Of a stretch of 64,000 bases of DNA, positions 1 to 10,034 are shown in pieces. Every line of letters starts with the position of its first letter. Within the stretch, counting starts at the first letter, position 1. The position numbers were made by a program, and so were the translations under genes. A model generated the notes under the pieces. The model was not told the DNA's origin and did no database searches. It worked only from the letters and a program-made list of their open reading frames with translations. Source of the DNA: Vibrio chagasii (GTDB lineage: Bacteria > Pseudomonadota > Gammaproteobacteria > Enterobacterales > Vibrionaceae); contig NZ_MSCI01000001.1 of the NCBI RefSeq assembly GCF_002954585.1, positions 1 through 64,000 on the forward strand, written 5' to 3'.

Positions 1-119
1 TCCCTGACACTTTAAGTGTCCTAAAGGGTTGTTCAAGACTAGAACGTTGATAGGCAGGGTGTGTAAGCGCTGTGAGGCGTTGAGCTAACCTGTACTAATT
101 GCCCGTGAGGCTTAACCAT
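1..119 (+). rRNA. 23S rRNA, 3' end (partial)
   Basis: The window opens inside a 23S rRNA gene. The conserved 3' terminal segment is visible, including the stretch GAGCTAACCTGTACTAATT and the final GTGAGGCTTAACC near 105-117. The exact mature 3' end is estimated to within a few bases. 5S rRNA and a tRNA follow on the same strand, so this is the distal part of an rrn operon. Confidence 0.93.
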
Positions 120-210
120 ACAACACCCAAGGGGTTTTTATGGACTTAAAGATACAAACGCTTGAATGAGTTTGAAGAGAACAGAAACAGCTTTCCGAAT
201 TTTAAAATTT

Positions 211-330
211 TGCTTGGCGACCATAGCATTGTGGACCCACCTGATTCCATGCCGAACTCAGAAGTGAAACACGATAGCGCCGATGGTAGTGTGGGGCTTC
301 CCCATGTGAGAGTAGGACATCGCCAGGCTT
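211..330 (+). rRNA. 5S rRNA
   Basis: This 120-nt segment starts TGCTTGGCGACCATAGC and ends CATCGCCAGGCTT, so the two ends pair as in gammaproteobacterial 5S rRNA. The internal conserved parts (CCGAACTCAGAAGTGAAAC and GCGCCGATGGTAGTGTGGGG) are present. It lies about 90 nt after the 23S end and is transcribed with it. Confidence 0.95.
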
Positions 331-412
331 ACTTTACGTTTTCAGTTTTAAAAAACTGAAAGCAAAACTAGAAACAGCACACAAGTAAGACTGATTTTAG
401 TGACAATTTGTT

Positions 413-503
413 GGAGGGATGGCTGAGTGGTCGAAAGCACCGGTCTTGAAAACCGGCAACCGTTAATAGCGGTTCTAGGGTTCAAATCCCTATCCCTCCA
501 CCA
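413..503 (+). tRNA. tRNA-Ser (anticodon UGA)
   Basis: A type II tRNA of 91 nt with a long variable arm, as expected for serine. The acceptor stem pairs GGAGGGA with TCCCTCC, followed by discriminator A and an encoded CCA. The anticodon loop CTTGAAA places anticodon TGA at 447-449, and the T loop TTCAAAT is visible. It sits 80 nt after 5S rRNA and is probably part of the same rRNA transcript. Confidence 0.96.
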
Positions 504-510
504 CCATTAG

Positions 511-543
511 AAAGCCCGCTGAGAAATCAGCGGGCTTTTTTTT
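511..543 (+). terminator. Rho-independent terminator of the rRNA operon
   Basis: The stem AAAGCCCGCTGA / TCAGCGGGCTTT with a GAAA-type loop is followed by a run of T, directly after the tRNA-Ser gene. Confidence 0.93.
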
Positions 544-1190
544 GTCTAAATTTATATTATTCAACGCTCTATTGGCGTACGGTCTGCAGTGTAGATGGTT
601 CAGTCTAGCTGCTTTATTAGCTTGTTAGTCGCGTTGTGGGCCCATTGACGACGTATGTTGATTACATCTACATGATGCGCAGGAGGCGATGAAATAAGTT
701 GTACCGGCATCATAGCGTTTAAAGATTCTATGGCTGGTTTTCTGTACTGTAGAGGCGCGTGGTATATAGAGTGCCATATGATCGCGGATAGTTACCTTGA
801 TACATATGAGACGTTAAGGCGTGTTTAGAATCGAGCTTTTTATATGCTTTCCACAAAGCTGCCTAACACGTTTTAAACGTATTTGTACGTGCGCGTAAGT
901 CCTACCAAGCAACCTAAGCGGTCGATGGAAGGGGGGAGAAGACACGGCCGTGAGATGACGTGATTCAGAGTATCTACGCTCTGCTAGTAGGGGCGTCTGC
1001 TTTCTAATATAGGAGTTACAGTTACCGTTTTCTTCACTTACTCACAACCCTCACGTGGCTGATAGACGTTGAAAAGAAGTATCTTGCTAATAACAAATAA
1101 AGTCAGTTGGTAGATACCAACTGGCTTCTAATTACTTGCTGTCTCGTCCTCAATATGTAAACACATTTCAGGACGAGACAAAAGGTAAGA
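544..1190. other. Long gene-free stretch downstream of the rRNA operon
   Basis: About 650 bp in which I see no credible gene on either strand. Two hairpins lie close together near its right end. One has a 10-bp stem with one G-T wobble (1101-1126, AGTCAGTTGG pairing with CCAACTGGCT). The other is a perfect 11-bp inverted repeat (1140-1150 with 1170-1180, TGTCTCGTCCT) separated by 19 nt. Neither carries a clean T-run. The rest looks like degenerate spacer. Confidence 0.5.
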
Positions 1191-1220
1191 AAAAGCAGCC
1201 TAAGTAGCTGCTTTTTTTGT
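1191..1220. terminator. Bidirectional terminator after the MATE gene
   Basis: The stem AAAGCAGC / GCTGCTTT has T-runs on both strands. It lies 29 bp beyond the stop of the minus-strand MATE gene and probably ends that transcript. Confidence 0.8.
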
Positions 1221-1248
1221 TTTTAATAACTAAAAGTTCACTCGCGAG

Positions 1249-2583
1249 TTAGCTGGCAAGTTTAGCTTCAACTTGGCCTAAAGCGCGTTGGTACATGAAC
1301 CATGCGCAGGTTCCGGCGAACACGTTACCTATCATAGCACCCCAGAATAGGCCTTCAATTCCAACAAGCTTAGAGCCAATCCATAAACAGGGCAAGAAGA
1401 AAGCGAACAGACGCAATGCTGAAATCGTTAATGCGGTGTAAGACTTACCTAGGGCGTTCGAAACCGACACCATCAGCATGCAAATACCCAGAGGACCAAG
1501 GCTGATTGGGACAATCATGAGGTGATAGTTTAGGATTGTGGTTACTTCACTATCGCTGGTCATCAATCCTGCTAATCCGCTTGAGAATACCCACGTAACA
1601 AGCGCAATAACGACTTGAAAACCAAGTACAAAGGTTGCTGCGATCTTAATCAAGCTGCGAATATCAATGAGGTTCTTTTCTCCCAACATACGACCAACCA
1701 TTGGCGGCATAGACATCGTTAATGCGAGCACCGCAACAATCGAGAAAAACTCAAAACGAGAGCCAAGTGCCCAAGCCGCAACGGCAGCCGTACCGTAGCC
1801 TGCCAGTAGTTTAGTCGCCAACATTGCAGAAACTGGTGGCAGCAATTGGCTCACCATTGCAGGACCCATGATGTTGCTAATCGAGCGAACACTCTTGCCG
1901 ATATCAAGATCGTGCCAATCGAACGTCATCCAATGTTTCTTGGTTACTTTGGGCGCCACGATAAAGATGCCCGTACCGAACGCCAAAATCGTCGCAATAG
2001 CTGCACCATTGATACCCATGTCGAGCGTAAAGATGAAGATTGGGTCCAATATCAAGTTAATGATGCTGGTCGCGATCATCATCGAGCCGGGCAGCATAGT
2101 ATTACCGTTGGCACGACACACACTGTAGTAAAAGTAGAGTAGTGCACCTGTCCAAGAGCTGATTAACCAATAGATCCAGTAAGAATCAATGATCGGTAAT
2201 ACGCTTGCTGGTGCGTCGAGCAGTTCTAAAATGGGGCCGCGAAGCAGGTAAATGATGACCGAAAAAAGTGCGACACTCACACTTCCCATTGCGATCACAA
2301 GCCCACCTAACTGCTTAGCATAGCGCATTTCGTTAGCACCAATTGCACGCGCAATGACTGCTGTAGTCGCGATGCCCAATCCGACTTGAATTCCAATGAT
2401 GATCATCTGAATAGGTAGCGTGAAACCTTGAACAGCGAGCGGTAGTACACCTAGCTGACCAATGAAGGCACTGTCTACAAGTTGGAAGCTCATGAGAGAA
2501 AGCACCCCAAACAGCATTGGCCACGTCATGGTATAGAGTTGTCGGCCAAGCGAAGGCGAGGGAGTTGCGGTAGTAGAATTCAT
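1249..2583 (-). CDS. MATE family efflux transporter
   Basis: A 444-residue membrane protein of the MATE (multi-antimicrobial extrusion) family, which exports drugs or metabolites in exchange for Na+ or H+. The order of about 12 hydrophobic segments and the two similar halves (N-terminal PMLFGVLSLMSFQLVDSAFI, and a second half starting near PAMVSQLLPP) match the family. The length matches the usual 440-460 residues. The frame is open 59 codons further upstream, but that extension is not membrane-like. I therefore start at the ATG reading MNSTTATPSP, which has an AAGAG-type ribosome site. It is transcribed alone, with a terminator just downstream. The substrate cannot be told from sequence. Confidence 0.9.
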   Translation of the reverse strand: MNSTTATPSPSLGRQLYTMTWPMLFGVLSLMSFQLVDSAFIGQLGVLPLAVQGFTLPIQMIIIGIQVGLGIATTAVIARAIGANEMRYAKQLGGLVIAMGSVSVALFSVIIYLLRGPILELLDAPASVLPIIDSYWIYWLISSWTGALLYFYYSVCRANGNTMLPGSMMIATSIINLILDPIFIFTLDMGINGAAIATILAFGTGIFIVAPKVTKKHWMTFDWHDLDIGKSVRSISNIMGPAMVSQLLPPVSAMLATKLLAGYGTAAVAAWALGSRFEFFSIVAVLALTMSMPPMVGRMLGEKNLIDIRSLIKIAATFVLGFQVVIALVTWVFSSGLAGLMTSDSEVTTILNYHLMIVPISLGPLGICMLMVSVSNALGKSYTALTISALRLFAFFLPCLWIGSKLVGIEGLFWGAMIGNVFAGTCAWFMYQRALGQVEAKLAS

Positions 2584-2902
2584 ATTACTCTTTTTGGTCT
2601 TGAAGATAGACTCACAGCGGTAGCGCAGAGCTGTGAAGAATTGTGTAAAGGATAACGTAAGGTCAGCACGATACCAATCATTGTTGCCGGATCTCGTTAT
2701 ATTCCTTAACCCTGAGGTTGATAGGATTGGCGCATTTTGTTCTGTGACTTTATAGAACAACCTCTCAAACCTTATTTATTTTATAGTGTTACCCTTTCTG
2801 GCTAATGTAATTATCAAATCCATAAACTAATATCGTTAAAGGAAAAAGGAGTGCGAACCCGACAGTACAAAATGAACTGCATATTGGAGAGGGAACTAAG
2901 AT

Positions 2903-4017
2903 ATGCCGACCACAGAAGAAATTCAGATTAGCCAAGAGCAAGTTAGGAAGAATAAGGCTAAGGTGCTCGCCAAGATAAATCAGCAAGGCATTATGTCTCA
3001 GGGCTTTCGATTGGTTAACGTCAAAGACTACCAACAGAAGCTACAAGCATTGAAGCAGAAGGTGGAAACTTCGATTACCTGAATGAAGCGAATAAAAAGC
3101 AAGACCAGGTGATTCTCGACATCATGACGCAGAAAGAGAAGATCCATAACTATCTGGATGAAACATCAAGCCAGAAGCTAGTAAATGGGAACCTCGATTT
3201 TGGCTCTCGAACTCAAGTTGCCAACGCAACGCTCAAGAAGAAACAACTCTTCATGATGTTTACGGAAACCGTTGAAGCGCAAGAGGCCCTCAGAGAGTTC
3301 TCAGTGAAAGTGGCTTCAGTATGTAATGGCACGCTCAAGCAACCTCCCGGCGCTTATTTAGGTGTAAAAGACTTCCACGGTGCGTTAGATAAGATCACTA
3401 ATCGTAAACGTCATTACGACATCGGTGATCTTAAAGATGCGGCACGCATGACGATCGTGTTTGAGAATATGGACGATATGATCGTAGCAAAGGCGATGAT
3501 CATTCTTACCAAAGAATTTGTTGAACTGAAGGATCACCAATCTGCAATGAAAGATCGCTACGGTACGAGCTAAGGTGACAACGCTAAATTTAACTGCGGT
3601 GCAACCGATGCCGGCTACGAAGATATTAAGTTCTTCTTAAAAATGGCCATCGGACACATTGGTGAACTGCAGCTTAATACTCGGAACATGATGGTCGCGA
3701 AGAAAAATGGTCATATCATTTACGATATTCTTCGTGATGGCGGTAATCTAGATAAGGCATTTACTTTTACTAATAGCGAAGTGCTCGCCAAAATAAACCG
3801 TAATATGAGTGAGAAATGGTTTAATTTCATGAAGACGCGAGTACCGAAAGCGAGAGATGATTTGATCGCCGTGCAGGAGCTTGTGGATCGCTTGAGGGCG
3901 AACCTTGGAAGAGGGCAAAACTCACTCCAAGTGAGTATGGAAGAAATAACCATACTGTCGCGTGTCAGCCTCTATATCTACGAGCAAGGTGACAATACCA
4001 GAGCCTTGTTAGAGTAG
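2903..4017 (+). pseudogene. Disrupted RelA/SpoT-like (alarmone synthetase fold) gene
   Basis: This reads as one gene broken twice. An ATG at 2903 with ribosome site GGAGAGGG opens 59 codons, ending at TGA 3080-3082. A -1/+2 shift between about 3019 and 3080 brings the frame back to NFDYLNEANKKQDQ and onward. That frame is cut by TAA at 3571-3573, then continues to 4017. The joined product would be about 370 residues. Segments resemble the RelA/SpoT synthetase domain: GVKDFHGALDKI (substrate loop), DIGDLKDAARMTIVF (D-x-x-D-x-x-x-x-R-like block), GYEDIKFFLKM, and GELQLNT followed by AKKNGHIIYDILR (like the ExQxRT...H...YK block). The family match is mine by motif. A stand-alone synthetase or a polymorphic-toxin-type RSH protein are both possible. 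As it stands the gene cannot make a full product. Confidence 0.72.
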
Positions 4018-4023
4018 TTAAAA

Positions 4024-4048
4024 AAAGCCAGTCGTAATGACTGGCTTT
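4024..4048. terminator. Bidirectional terminator between the RSH-like pseudogene and ppsA
   Basis: The perfect stem AAAGCCAGTC / GACTGGCTTT with a 5-nt loop has A and T runs outside it. It serves the convergent ends of the plus-strand pseudogene and the minus-strand ppsA gene. Confidence 0.88.
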
Positions 4049-4071
4049 ATTAGCATTTCGATTAGTGAAGA

Positions 4072-6444
4072 TTACTTGCTAGCAACGTTGCCTAGCTTTA
4101 ACCACGTATCGATAACCGTATCTGGGTTTAGGGATACAGAGCTGATGCCTTGTTCCATTAACCACTCTGCTAGGTCATCATGGTCAGATGGGCCTTGACC
4201 ACAAATACCTACGTACTTACCGGCTTTAGTTGCTGCATCGATTGCCATTTTCAGCATCGCTTTCACAGCTGGGTTACGCTCATCGAATAGGTGTGCAACA
4301 TCACCAGAGTCACGGTCTAGACCAAGCGTTAGCTGAGTCATATCGTTCGAGCCGATAGAGAATCCATCGAAGTACTTCAAGAACTCTTCAGCCAAAATCG
4401 CATTCGACGGCAGCTCACACATCATGATCACTTTCAGACCTTGGTCGCCACGGCGAAGGTCGAATTTAGCCAGAATGTCGATAACCGAAGCTGCTTCACT
4501 TGGCGTACGAACGAATGGAATCATGATTTCAACGTTCTTAAGACCCATTTCGTTGCGAACACGTTTGATCGCTTGCGTCTCTAGCTCGAAACAGTCTTCG
4601 AATACTGGCGAGATGTAACGAGATGCACCACGGAAGCCCAGCATTGGGTTCTCTTCATGTGGTTCAAACTCTTTACCACCAACTAGGTTGCTGTACTCGT
4701 TAGACTTGAAGTCAGACATACGTACGATTACACGCTTAGGCCAGAATGCAGAAGCGATGGTCGCGATGCCTTCTGTTAGTTTGCCTACGTAGAAATCGAT
4801 AGGATCTTTGTAACCACGAATACGCTGTGTGATTTCAGCTTTAAGGTCATCAGACTGAGCGTCAAAGTTAAGCAGTGCTTTAGGGTGAATACCAATCATC
4901 TTGTTGATGATGAACTCGAGACGAGCAAGACCCACACCTTCGTTTGGAATCTGCGCGAAATCGAAAGCACGATCTGGGTTACCCACGTTCATCATCACTT
5001 TAGTTGGTAGCAATGGTAGTTCATCAACCTCAGAACGTTTGATTTCGAACTCTAGCTCGCCTTGGTAGACATAACCGGTTTCACCTTCAGAACACGACAC
5101 TGTCACGGTCGCACCATCTTCAAGGTTGCTTGTTGCGCTACCACACCCAACGATTGCTGGAATACCTAGCTCACGAGCGATGATTGCAGCGTGACAAGTA
5201 CGACCGCCACGGTTGGTAACAATCGCAGAGGCCTTCTTCATAACAGGTTCCCAATCTGGGTCTGTCATATCTGTTACTAACACGTCGCCTTCTTGAACCA
5301 GTGACATTTGGTCTAGAGAGTCAACCAAACGAACTGGACCAGAGCCGATGCGTTGACCGATAGCACGGCCTTCAACTAGTACATCTGCTTTGTTGTTCAG
5401 TTCATAACGCTCGATAACGTTTTGGTCGCTTTGAGAACATACTGTCTCTGGGCGAGCTTGAACGATGTAAAGTTTGCCATCGATGCCATCTTTCGCCCAC
5501 TCAATGTCCATCGGACGTTGGTAGTGCTTCTCGATGATCATCGCTTGTTTTGCTAGCTCTTTGATCTCTTCGTCGTTCAGTGAGAACTGGTTACGCTCTT
5601 GCTCATCAGTATCAATGATGTCGACTTGCTTACCGATCTCTTGGTTGGTTGAGTAGATCATCTTGATCAACTTAGAACCAAAGGTCTTTTTCACGATCGG
5701 CTGGTGGCCTGCTTCTAACATTGGCTTGTGTACGTAGAACTCATCTGGGTTCACAGCACCTTGAACAACCATTTCACCTAGGCCCCAAGAAGAGGTGATG
5801 AATACGACTTGGTCGAAGCCTGACTCTGTATCAAGGGTAAACATCACTCCTGAAGAGGCTTTGTCTGAACGAACCATGCGTTGAATACCCGCAGATAATG
5901 AAATGCCGCGGTGATCAAAGCCTTGGTGTACACGGTAAGAGATAGCACGGTCGTTAAACAGTGACGCGTAAACGTGCTTAGTCGCCTCTAGTACCGCGTC
6001 GATACCTTTCACGTTAAGGAAGGTCTCTTGTTGGCCTGCGAAAGAAGCATCAGGAAGGTCTTCTGCAGTTGCAGATGAACGTACAGCTACAGACAATTCT
6101 TCGTTGTCTTCGATTAGCTCACGGTAGTTATCACGGATATCTTGCTCTAGTGATTCTGGGAAAGGGGCATCTAGAACCCATTGTCGAATAGTTGCACCTG
6201 TCTTACGCAGAGCTTCAACGTCTTCAACATCAAGTTCGTCAAGTAATTGGTGAATGCGCTCATCAAGACCTTTGTAGTCAAGAAAGTCGTTAAACGCATG
6301 AGAGGTGGTTGCAAAACCATTTGGTACAGAAACACCAGCATTGGATAGGTTAGAAACCATCTCGCCCAGTGAGGCGTTCTTACCGCCGACTTTGTCGACA
6401 TCTTCCATGGATAGGCCATTGAACCATAGGGTATTATTTTGCAT
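4072..6444 (-). CDS. ppsA: Phosphoenolpyruvate synthase
   Basis: PEP synthase of 790 residues, close to the 792 of E. coli PpsA. It converts pyruvate, ATP and water to PEP, AMP and phosphate, the entry step for gluconeogenesis from three-carbon compounds. The order is an N-terminal ATP-grasp-like nucleotide domain ([10 protein letters not shown] at the start, [20 protein letters not shown] near 121-140), a central phosphohistidine domain with catalytic His418 in GGRTCHAAI, and a C-terminal PEP/pyruvate TIM barrel with the acid-base Cys near 748 in CGQGPSD. The gene is divergent from ppsR, whose product switches this enzyme on and off by phosphorylating the Thr near the active His (RTCHA context). 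Confidence 0.97.
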   Translation of the reverse strand: MQNNTLWFNGLSMEDVDKVGGKNASLGEMVSNLSNAGVSVPNGFATTSHAFNDFLDYKGLDERIHQLLDELDVEDVEALRKTGATIRQWVLDAPFPESLEQDIRDNYRELIEDNEELSVAVRSSATAEDLPDASFAGQQETFLNVKGIDAVLEATKHVYASLFNDRAISYRVHQGFDHRGISLSAGIQRMVRSDKASSGVMFTLDTESGFDQVVFITSSWGLGEMVVQGAVNPDEFYVHKPMLEAGHQPIVKKTFGSKLIKMIYSTNQEIGKQVDIIDTDEQERNQFSLNDEEIKELAKQAMIIEKHYQRPMDIEWAKDGIDGKLYIVQARPETVCSQSDQNVIERYELNNKADVLVEGRAIGQRIGSGPVRLVDSLDQMSLVQEGDVLVTDMTDPDWEPVMKKASAIVTNRGGRTCHAAIIARELGIPAIVGCGSATSNLEDGATVTVSCSEGETGYVYQGELEFEIKRSEVDELPLLPTKVMMNVGNPDRAFDFAQIPNEGVGLARLEFIINKMIGIHPKALLNFDAQSDDLKAEITQRIRGYKDPIDFYVGKLTEGIATIASAFWPKRVIVRMSDFKSNEYSNLVGGKEFEPHEENPMLGFRGASRYISPVFEDCFELETQAIKRVRNEMGLKNVEIMIPFVRTPSEAASVIDILAKFDLRRGDQGLKVIMMCELPSNAILAEEFLKYFDGFSIGSNDMTQLTLGLDRDSGDVAHLFDERNPAVKAMLKMAIDAATKAGKYVGICGQGPSDHDDLAEWLMEQGISSVSLNPDTVIDTWLKLGNVASK

Positions 6445-6622
6445 TTATTTCTCCAGAAACATAGCAAGCATTGTAGGGATTTAAAGGCAAACGATTACGT
6501 GTCAGTTTAAAAAAATGTAAATTATTTTTAAAAGCTGTGGGGGACGTAATAGTCAGCAGGGTTTTGTTATATATATTATGGTTACCATCCTACTCAAAAT
6601 AATTTTAAACATTAAATAAAAA

Positions 6623-7456
6623 ATGCAAATTGATATTCAAAGTCGTGATGTATTCTATGTTTCTGATGGAACTGCCATAACATGTGAGACTTTAGGGCAT
6701 GTTGTTCTAGGTCAATTTCCCTTCAAAGCCAATGAGAAAACCTTTCCGTTTGTTGAAAGTGAGGACAAACTTTCTGATTTATTGAAAGAGATCGACACTT
6801 CGTATCGTGAGAGTGGTCAGCAACCTTTAGTGTTCTTTTCGATTGTGATTCCTGAAATCAAAGCGAGGTTGCTTGAAGCGCCAGCTCATTGCTATGACGT
6901 GTTGGAAAGTATTGTTCAGAGGGTACAAGATGACATCCATATGGCGCCGACACCTAAGCTGCAACGCTCACGCAGTGTAAACAAAGACTCGGTGAAGTAT
7001 TTCGACCGTATTGCCGCGATTGAGTACACGCTTGCACACGATGATGGCATTACGCTTAAAGGTTTAGAAGAAGCCGACATCATCTTACTGGGTGTGTCTC
7101 GAAGTGGTAAAACCCCGACCAGCTTGTACATGGCGATGCAGTTTGGTCTACGTGTAGCGAACTATCCTTTTATCCACGATGATTTAGCGCGACTAAAGCT
7201 GCTGCCTGAGTTTGAGATATACCGACATAAGTTGTTTGGTTTAACCATTGATGCAGAAAGGCTGACTGAAATCCGTGAGAACCGTTTAGCGGGCAGTGAG
7301 TACGCGAGTGACTCACAGTGTTTGTATGAGCTACAAACTGTGGAGGCGATGTTCCGTAGAGAAGCTGTGCCGTACATCAATACCTCATCGTTATCAGTAG
7401 AAGAAATTTCTACACGTATCCTAGAGCGAACTGGCTTGAGAAGGCGCCTGCTGTAG
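6623..7456 (+). CDS. ppsR: PEP synthase regulatory protein (kinase/pyrophosphorylase)
   Basis: A 277-residue member of the PpsR (DUF299) family, a bifunctional enzyme. It inactivates PpsA by ADP-dependent threonine phosphorylation and reactivates it by Pi-dependent dephosphorylation. The family P-loop-like motif [11 protein letters not shown] begins at residue 157. The N-terminus [19 protein letters not shown] is typical. It is divergent from ppsA with a 178-bp shared upstream region rich in A/T, containing TATATATTATGG-like sequence that could hold its promoter. A hairpin terminator follows. Confidence 0.96.
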   Translation: MQIDIQSRDVFYVSDGTAITCETLGHVVLGQFPFKANEKTFPFVESEDKLSDLLKEIDTSYRESGQQPLVFFSIVIPEIKARLLEAPAHCYDVLESIVQRVQDDIHMAPTPKLQRSRSVNKDSVKYFDRIAAIEYTLAHDDGITLKGLEEADIILLGVSRSGKTPTSLYMAMQFGLRVANYPFIHDDLARLKLLPEFEIYRHKLFGLTIDAERLTEIRENRLAGSEYASDSQCLYELQTVEAMFRREAVPYINTSSLSVEEISTRILERTGLRRRLL

Positions 7457-7515
7457 TAACAAGAGATTGGGATAACAAAAGGCTTGGTCAGATAGAAATA
7501 ATGGGCCGCTAAAAG

Positions 7516-7560
7516 AAAATCGAAGCTAACTGGATAGATACCTGAGAGCTTCGATTTTTT
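7516..7560 (+). terminator. Terminator after ppsR
   Basis: The stem AAATCGAAGCT / AGCTTCGATTT is followed by T6. It lies between the convergent ppsR and grxB genes and probably serves both. Confidence 0.85.
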
Positions 7561-7582
7561 GTTTGTGCTCGTTGCTATCGCG

Positions 7583-8215
7583 CTAGCGAAGCAGAGACAG
7601 CTTCAGCGTTTCGCTTTGCTTCTCTAACCAACGCTCTAGCGCTGGTGGCCATGTGATGCTTGGCTCAACGCAGAAGCCACGAAGCATAGAGAAATACACC
7701 GCTTGATCGATTAGAGGCAGTGATGACTCACCATTCTCTAGCTCCAGCAAGAGTTCGGCATCTTTTAGTAATGGGTTAATCAATTGAACGAACTGAGGCG
7801 TCTTTTCTAACAGCTCTTCAAAGTTAAATCCTTCGGTCTCTTTACTTACGCGCCAAGCTTCTTTTGCCCCTGTTGAGCGATATTCTGCCAAGTCGAGGTT
7901 CCACCAACGTGGGCGTCCAATCTGTTGAGTAAGAGGGAAAGCACGGCTTTGGAAAAGAGTAGCTTGTTCTGATGGTACACGCTGCTCGTCGCTTGATTTT
8001 AGGTCCATGAAGTACGCAATGATATCTAGGCTCTCAGCCATGATAGAACCATCGTCTTTTTGTAATACAGGTACCATCTTTTTACCGATTAAATCGATAA
8101 GGGTTTGGGCATCATCATAATCCACAGAAACAAGTTCGATGTTTAAGCCTAGAGATTGAGCGATGTAGGCGACTCGTGCACAGAAAGGGCAGTGGTCGTA
8201 AATATAAAGCTTCAT
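7583..8215 (-). CDS. grxB: Glutaredoxin 2
   Basis: A 210-residue GrxB-type protein with a GST fold, in length like E. coli Grx2 (215). It has the N-terminal thioredoxin-like domain with the dithiol active site CPFC at Cys9/Cys12, the cis-Pro-containing KMVPVL, then an all-helical C-terminal domain. It reduces disulfides and protein-glutathione mixed disulfides in the cytoplasm. The frame is open 23 codons upstream, but the start MKLYIYDHCPFC fits the family and has a GAGGG ribosome site. Confidence 0.93.
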   Translation of the reverse strand: MKLYIYDHCPFCARVAYIAQSLGLNIELVSVDYDDAQTLIDLIGKKMVPVLQKDDGSIMAESLDIIAYFMDLKSSDEQRVPSEQATLFQSRAFPLTQQIGRPRWWNLDLAEYRSTGAKEAWRVSKETEGFNFEELLEKTPQFVQLINPLLKDAELLLELENGESSLPLIDQAVYFSMLRGFCVEPSITWPPALERWLEKQSETLKLSLLR

Positions 8216-8428
8216 AGCTTCCCTCAGTTCATGGTCATTGTAAGTATAAGATGATGCTAATGTACCAGAAACTTCTGTAAACACTAAACATCAATAGAGA
8301 GTGCGTATTAACCGGCAATAAGCGCTTGGTGTCGTTACGCTTTGATTCATTCTATTGTCTGTCGGATTCGGCTTTGCTGCAATGACTAAACCTGCAGAGA
8401 GCTTGGCGGGGAGTAGCAGATATAAAAA

Positions 8429-8477
8429 AGGCCCTGGCTGTTCACTCTAATGCAGAAGAGTAAAGCAGCCAAGGCCT
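8429..8477. other. Strong hairpin in the grxB upstream spacer
   Basis: Within the 313-bp gap between grxB and the next small gene there is a 12-bp stem (AGGCCCTGGCTG pairing with CAGCCAAGGCCT, one mismatch). An inner stem CACTCT / AGAGTA lies inside it. Both flanks are A/T rich, so it may be the terminator of the small minus-strand gene at 8529-8687. Nothing else is seen in this gap. Confidence 0.6.
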
Positions 8478-8528
8478 CAATTTTGTTACCTTTAGCAGAG
8501 TGACTACTAAAAGAGCAGAGCGGTTAGA

Positions 8529-8687
8529 CTATGCTTTTTTAAGATCTTGCATTGGGTAAGTAAGCGGCATTGCGCCTTCTACTGTTGTAACGTGAACGTA
8601 GAAACCACCAGCACTTAGACCAGTTACTACCATTTCACCAAGTTCAACACCTTTTGTTGCTACAACGCGATCATCAACTGAAAACAC
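8529..8687 (-). CDS. Small conserved-looking protein, unknown function
   Basis: A 52-codon frame with GTG start and ribosome site AAGG eight bases upstream. An in-frame GTG three codons earlier (8694-8696) would add three residues but lacks a well-spaced ribosome site. The product has regularly spaced hydrophobic and glycine residues (VVATKGVELGEM, GGFYVHVTTVEG, AMPLTYPM) suggesting a small beta-barrel-like fold. It has no signal peptide or membrane segment. A hairpin about 50 bp past the stop could end the transcript. I do not recognise a function. Clean codon structure, the ribosome site and the terminator support a real gene. Confidence 0.7.
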   Translation of the reverse strand: MFSVDDRVVATKGVELGEMVVTGLSAGGFYVHVTTVEGAMPLTYPMQDLKKA

Positions 8688-8851
8688 TTTACACACCTTC
8701 AATAAATTAAATAAATACGATAGATATCGAACGCGGATTTAATCAGATAGCCCTCTGATCAACTAATCCAGTTATTTGTCGTAAGGATTAAATTTAGTTA
8801 TGCATAAACTGATATGTAAGTAAAATCAGAGCGTTAGCTTAATGGTCTGTA

Positions 8852-9832
8852 TTATTTATCTGCAGGATAAATGACACCAACCTGTTGACGCATCTTTGTA
8901 ATTAACTTGGCAACGGTTAATGCGCGCTGTTTTGCATCGGTTTGTGTGGTGTGATCGCCACCAATGCAATCAGCAAAGGCTTGCGCTTCGTAACTCATTG
9001 AGTTTTCGCTTTGCACTTGAGTGAGATTTTCAATGCTGCCATCACGGTAGCGGATCTTAACGTCGGTGCATTCAGCGATGTGATCAATGATGATCGCACC
9101 TTGCTCACCTTGGATCTCACTCGGTGCGTAAGAGTCACTGACCTTAGAGTGTGCAAGGGTCACGTCAAACTCGGGATATTGGAAGATGGCACAGCCATGC
9201 GCATCAACGCCAGACTCCAGTAACTTTGCAGAGGCCTGCGCGTTTTCAGGTTCACCAAACAGCGCTACCGTTGCTGCAACGCAATAGAAGCCGATGTCGA
9301 CTAATGAGCCATTTGAGAAAGCCGGGTTGAAGGTGTTTGGGTTTTCACCATTTAAGTACTTCTGGTAACGCGATGAATACTGGCAGTAGTTGATGTGCGC
9401 TTTATGCACCTTGCCGATTTTCTCTAGCCCAAGTTGGACTTGTTTAAAGTTAGGCAGAAATTGAGATTTATACGCTTCAAACAGCACCACACCGTTTTTC
9501 TCAGCAACTTCAAACATGTGTGTTGCTTCAACGATATTCGATGCAACAGGCTTCTCACAGATGACGTGCTTGCCATGTTCCATCATCAGAATCGACTGCT
9601 CACAGTGCAGCGAATTAGGGGAGGCGATGTACACCGCTTCAACCGTATTGTCGTTGGCTAACGCTTCGAGTGAGTCATATGTGGTTTCAACAGCGAACTC
9701 TTGTGCGAACTGTGCCGCGCTGTCTAGGTTTCGTGAATAAACCGCAGTCAACTGCATTGATTGCGATTCATGTGCAGCTTGAACGAATTTTTGTGTAATC
9801 CAATTGGTTCCAATTACAGCGAACTTAATCAT
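8852..9832 (-). CDS. Gfo/Idh/MocA family NAD(P)-dependent oxidoreductase
   Basis: A 326-residue protein with an N-terminal Rossmann fold (VIGTNWITQKFV, lacking the third Gly of the classical GxGxxG, which is common in this family). It carries the signature EKPVASN near residue 94, where Lys is the usual catalytic or cofactor residue. The C-terminal domain includes GSLVDIGFYCV, matching the family G-x-x-x-D-x-G block. Members oxidise sugars, inositols or trans-dihydrodiols. The substrate is not evident. It is transcribed alone. Confidence 0.9.
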   Translation of the reverse strand: MIKFAVIGTNWITQKFVQAAHESQSMQLTAVYSRNLDSAAQFAQEFAVETTYDSLEALANDNTVEAVYIASPNSLHCEQSILMMEHGKHVICEKPVASNIVEATHMFEVAEKNGVVLFEAYKSQFLPNFKQVQLGLEKIGKVHKAHINYCQYSSRYQKYLNGENPNTFNPAFSNGSLVDIGFYCVAATVALFGEPENAQASAKLLESGVDAHGCAIFQYPEFDVTLAHSKVSDSYAPSEIQGEQGAIIIDHIAECTDVKIRYRDGSIENLTQVQSENSMSYEAQAFADCIGGDHTTQTDAKQRALTVAKLITKMRQQVGVIYPADK

Positions 9833-10034
9833 AGTGGTATCCGATACTTAGGGTCTGCGAAGATAGTAGCATTCAAAGGTAGGTGTTGTGTTCGAGATTT
9901 GCGGAACAATTTCCTTAAACTTAGTGCCTAATATTAAAGGTAATCTTCTACCGAAGGGCTGAGTCTACCAGTGGAACGGTGCACATCTAAGGCATTTTTG
10001 CTAAGGTGTTATTGAATTCAAACAAGGTGATGAT

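Noticed and set aside
162..359. 65-codon open frame across the 5S rRNA gene
   Set aside because: It overlaps 5S rRNA and has no ribosome site; it is a by-product of rRNA sequence.
800..880. Integron attC-like pieces (GCCTAAC and GTTTAGA)
   Set aside because: The two core motifs do not both fit the consensus, and no integrase or cassette array is near.
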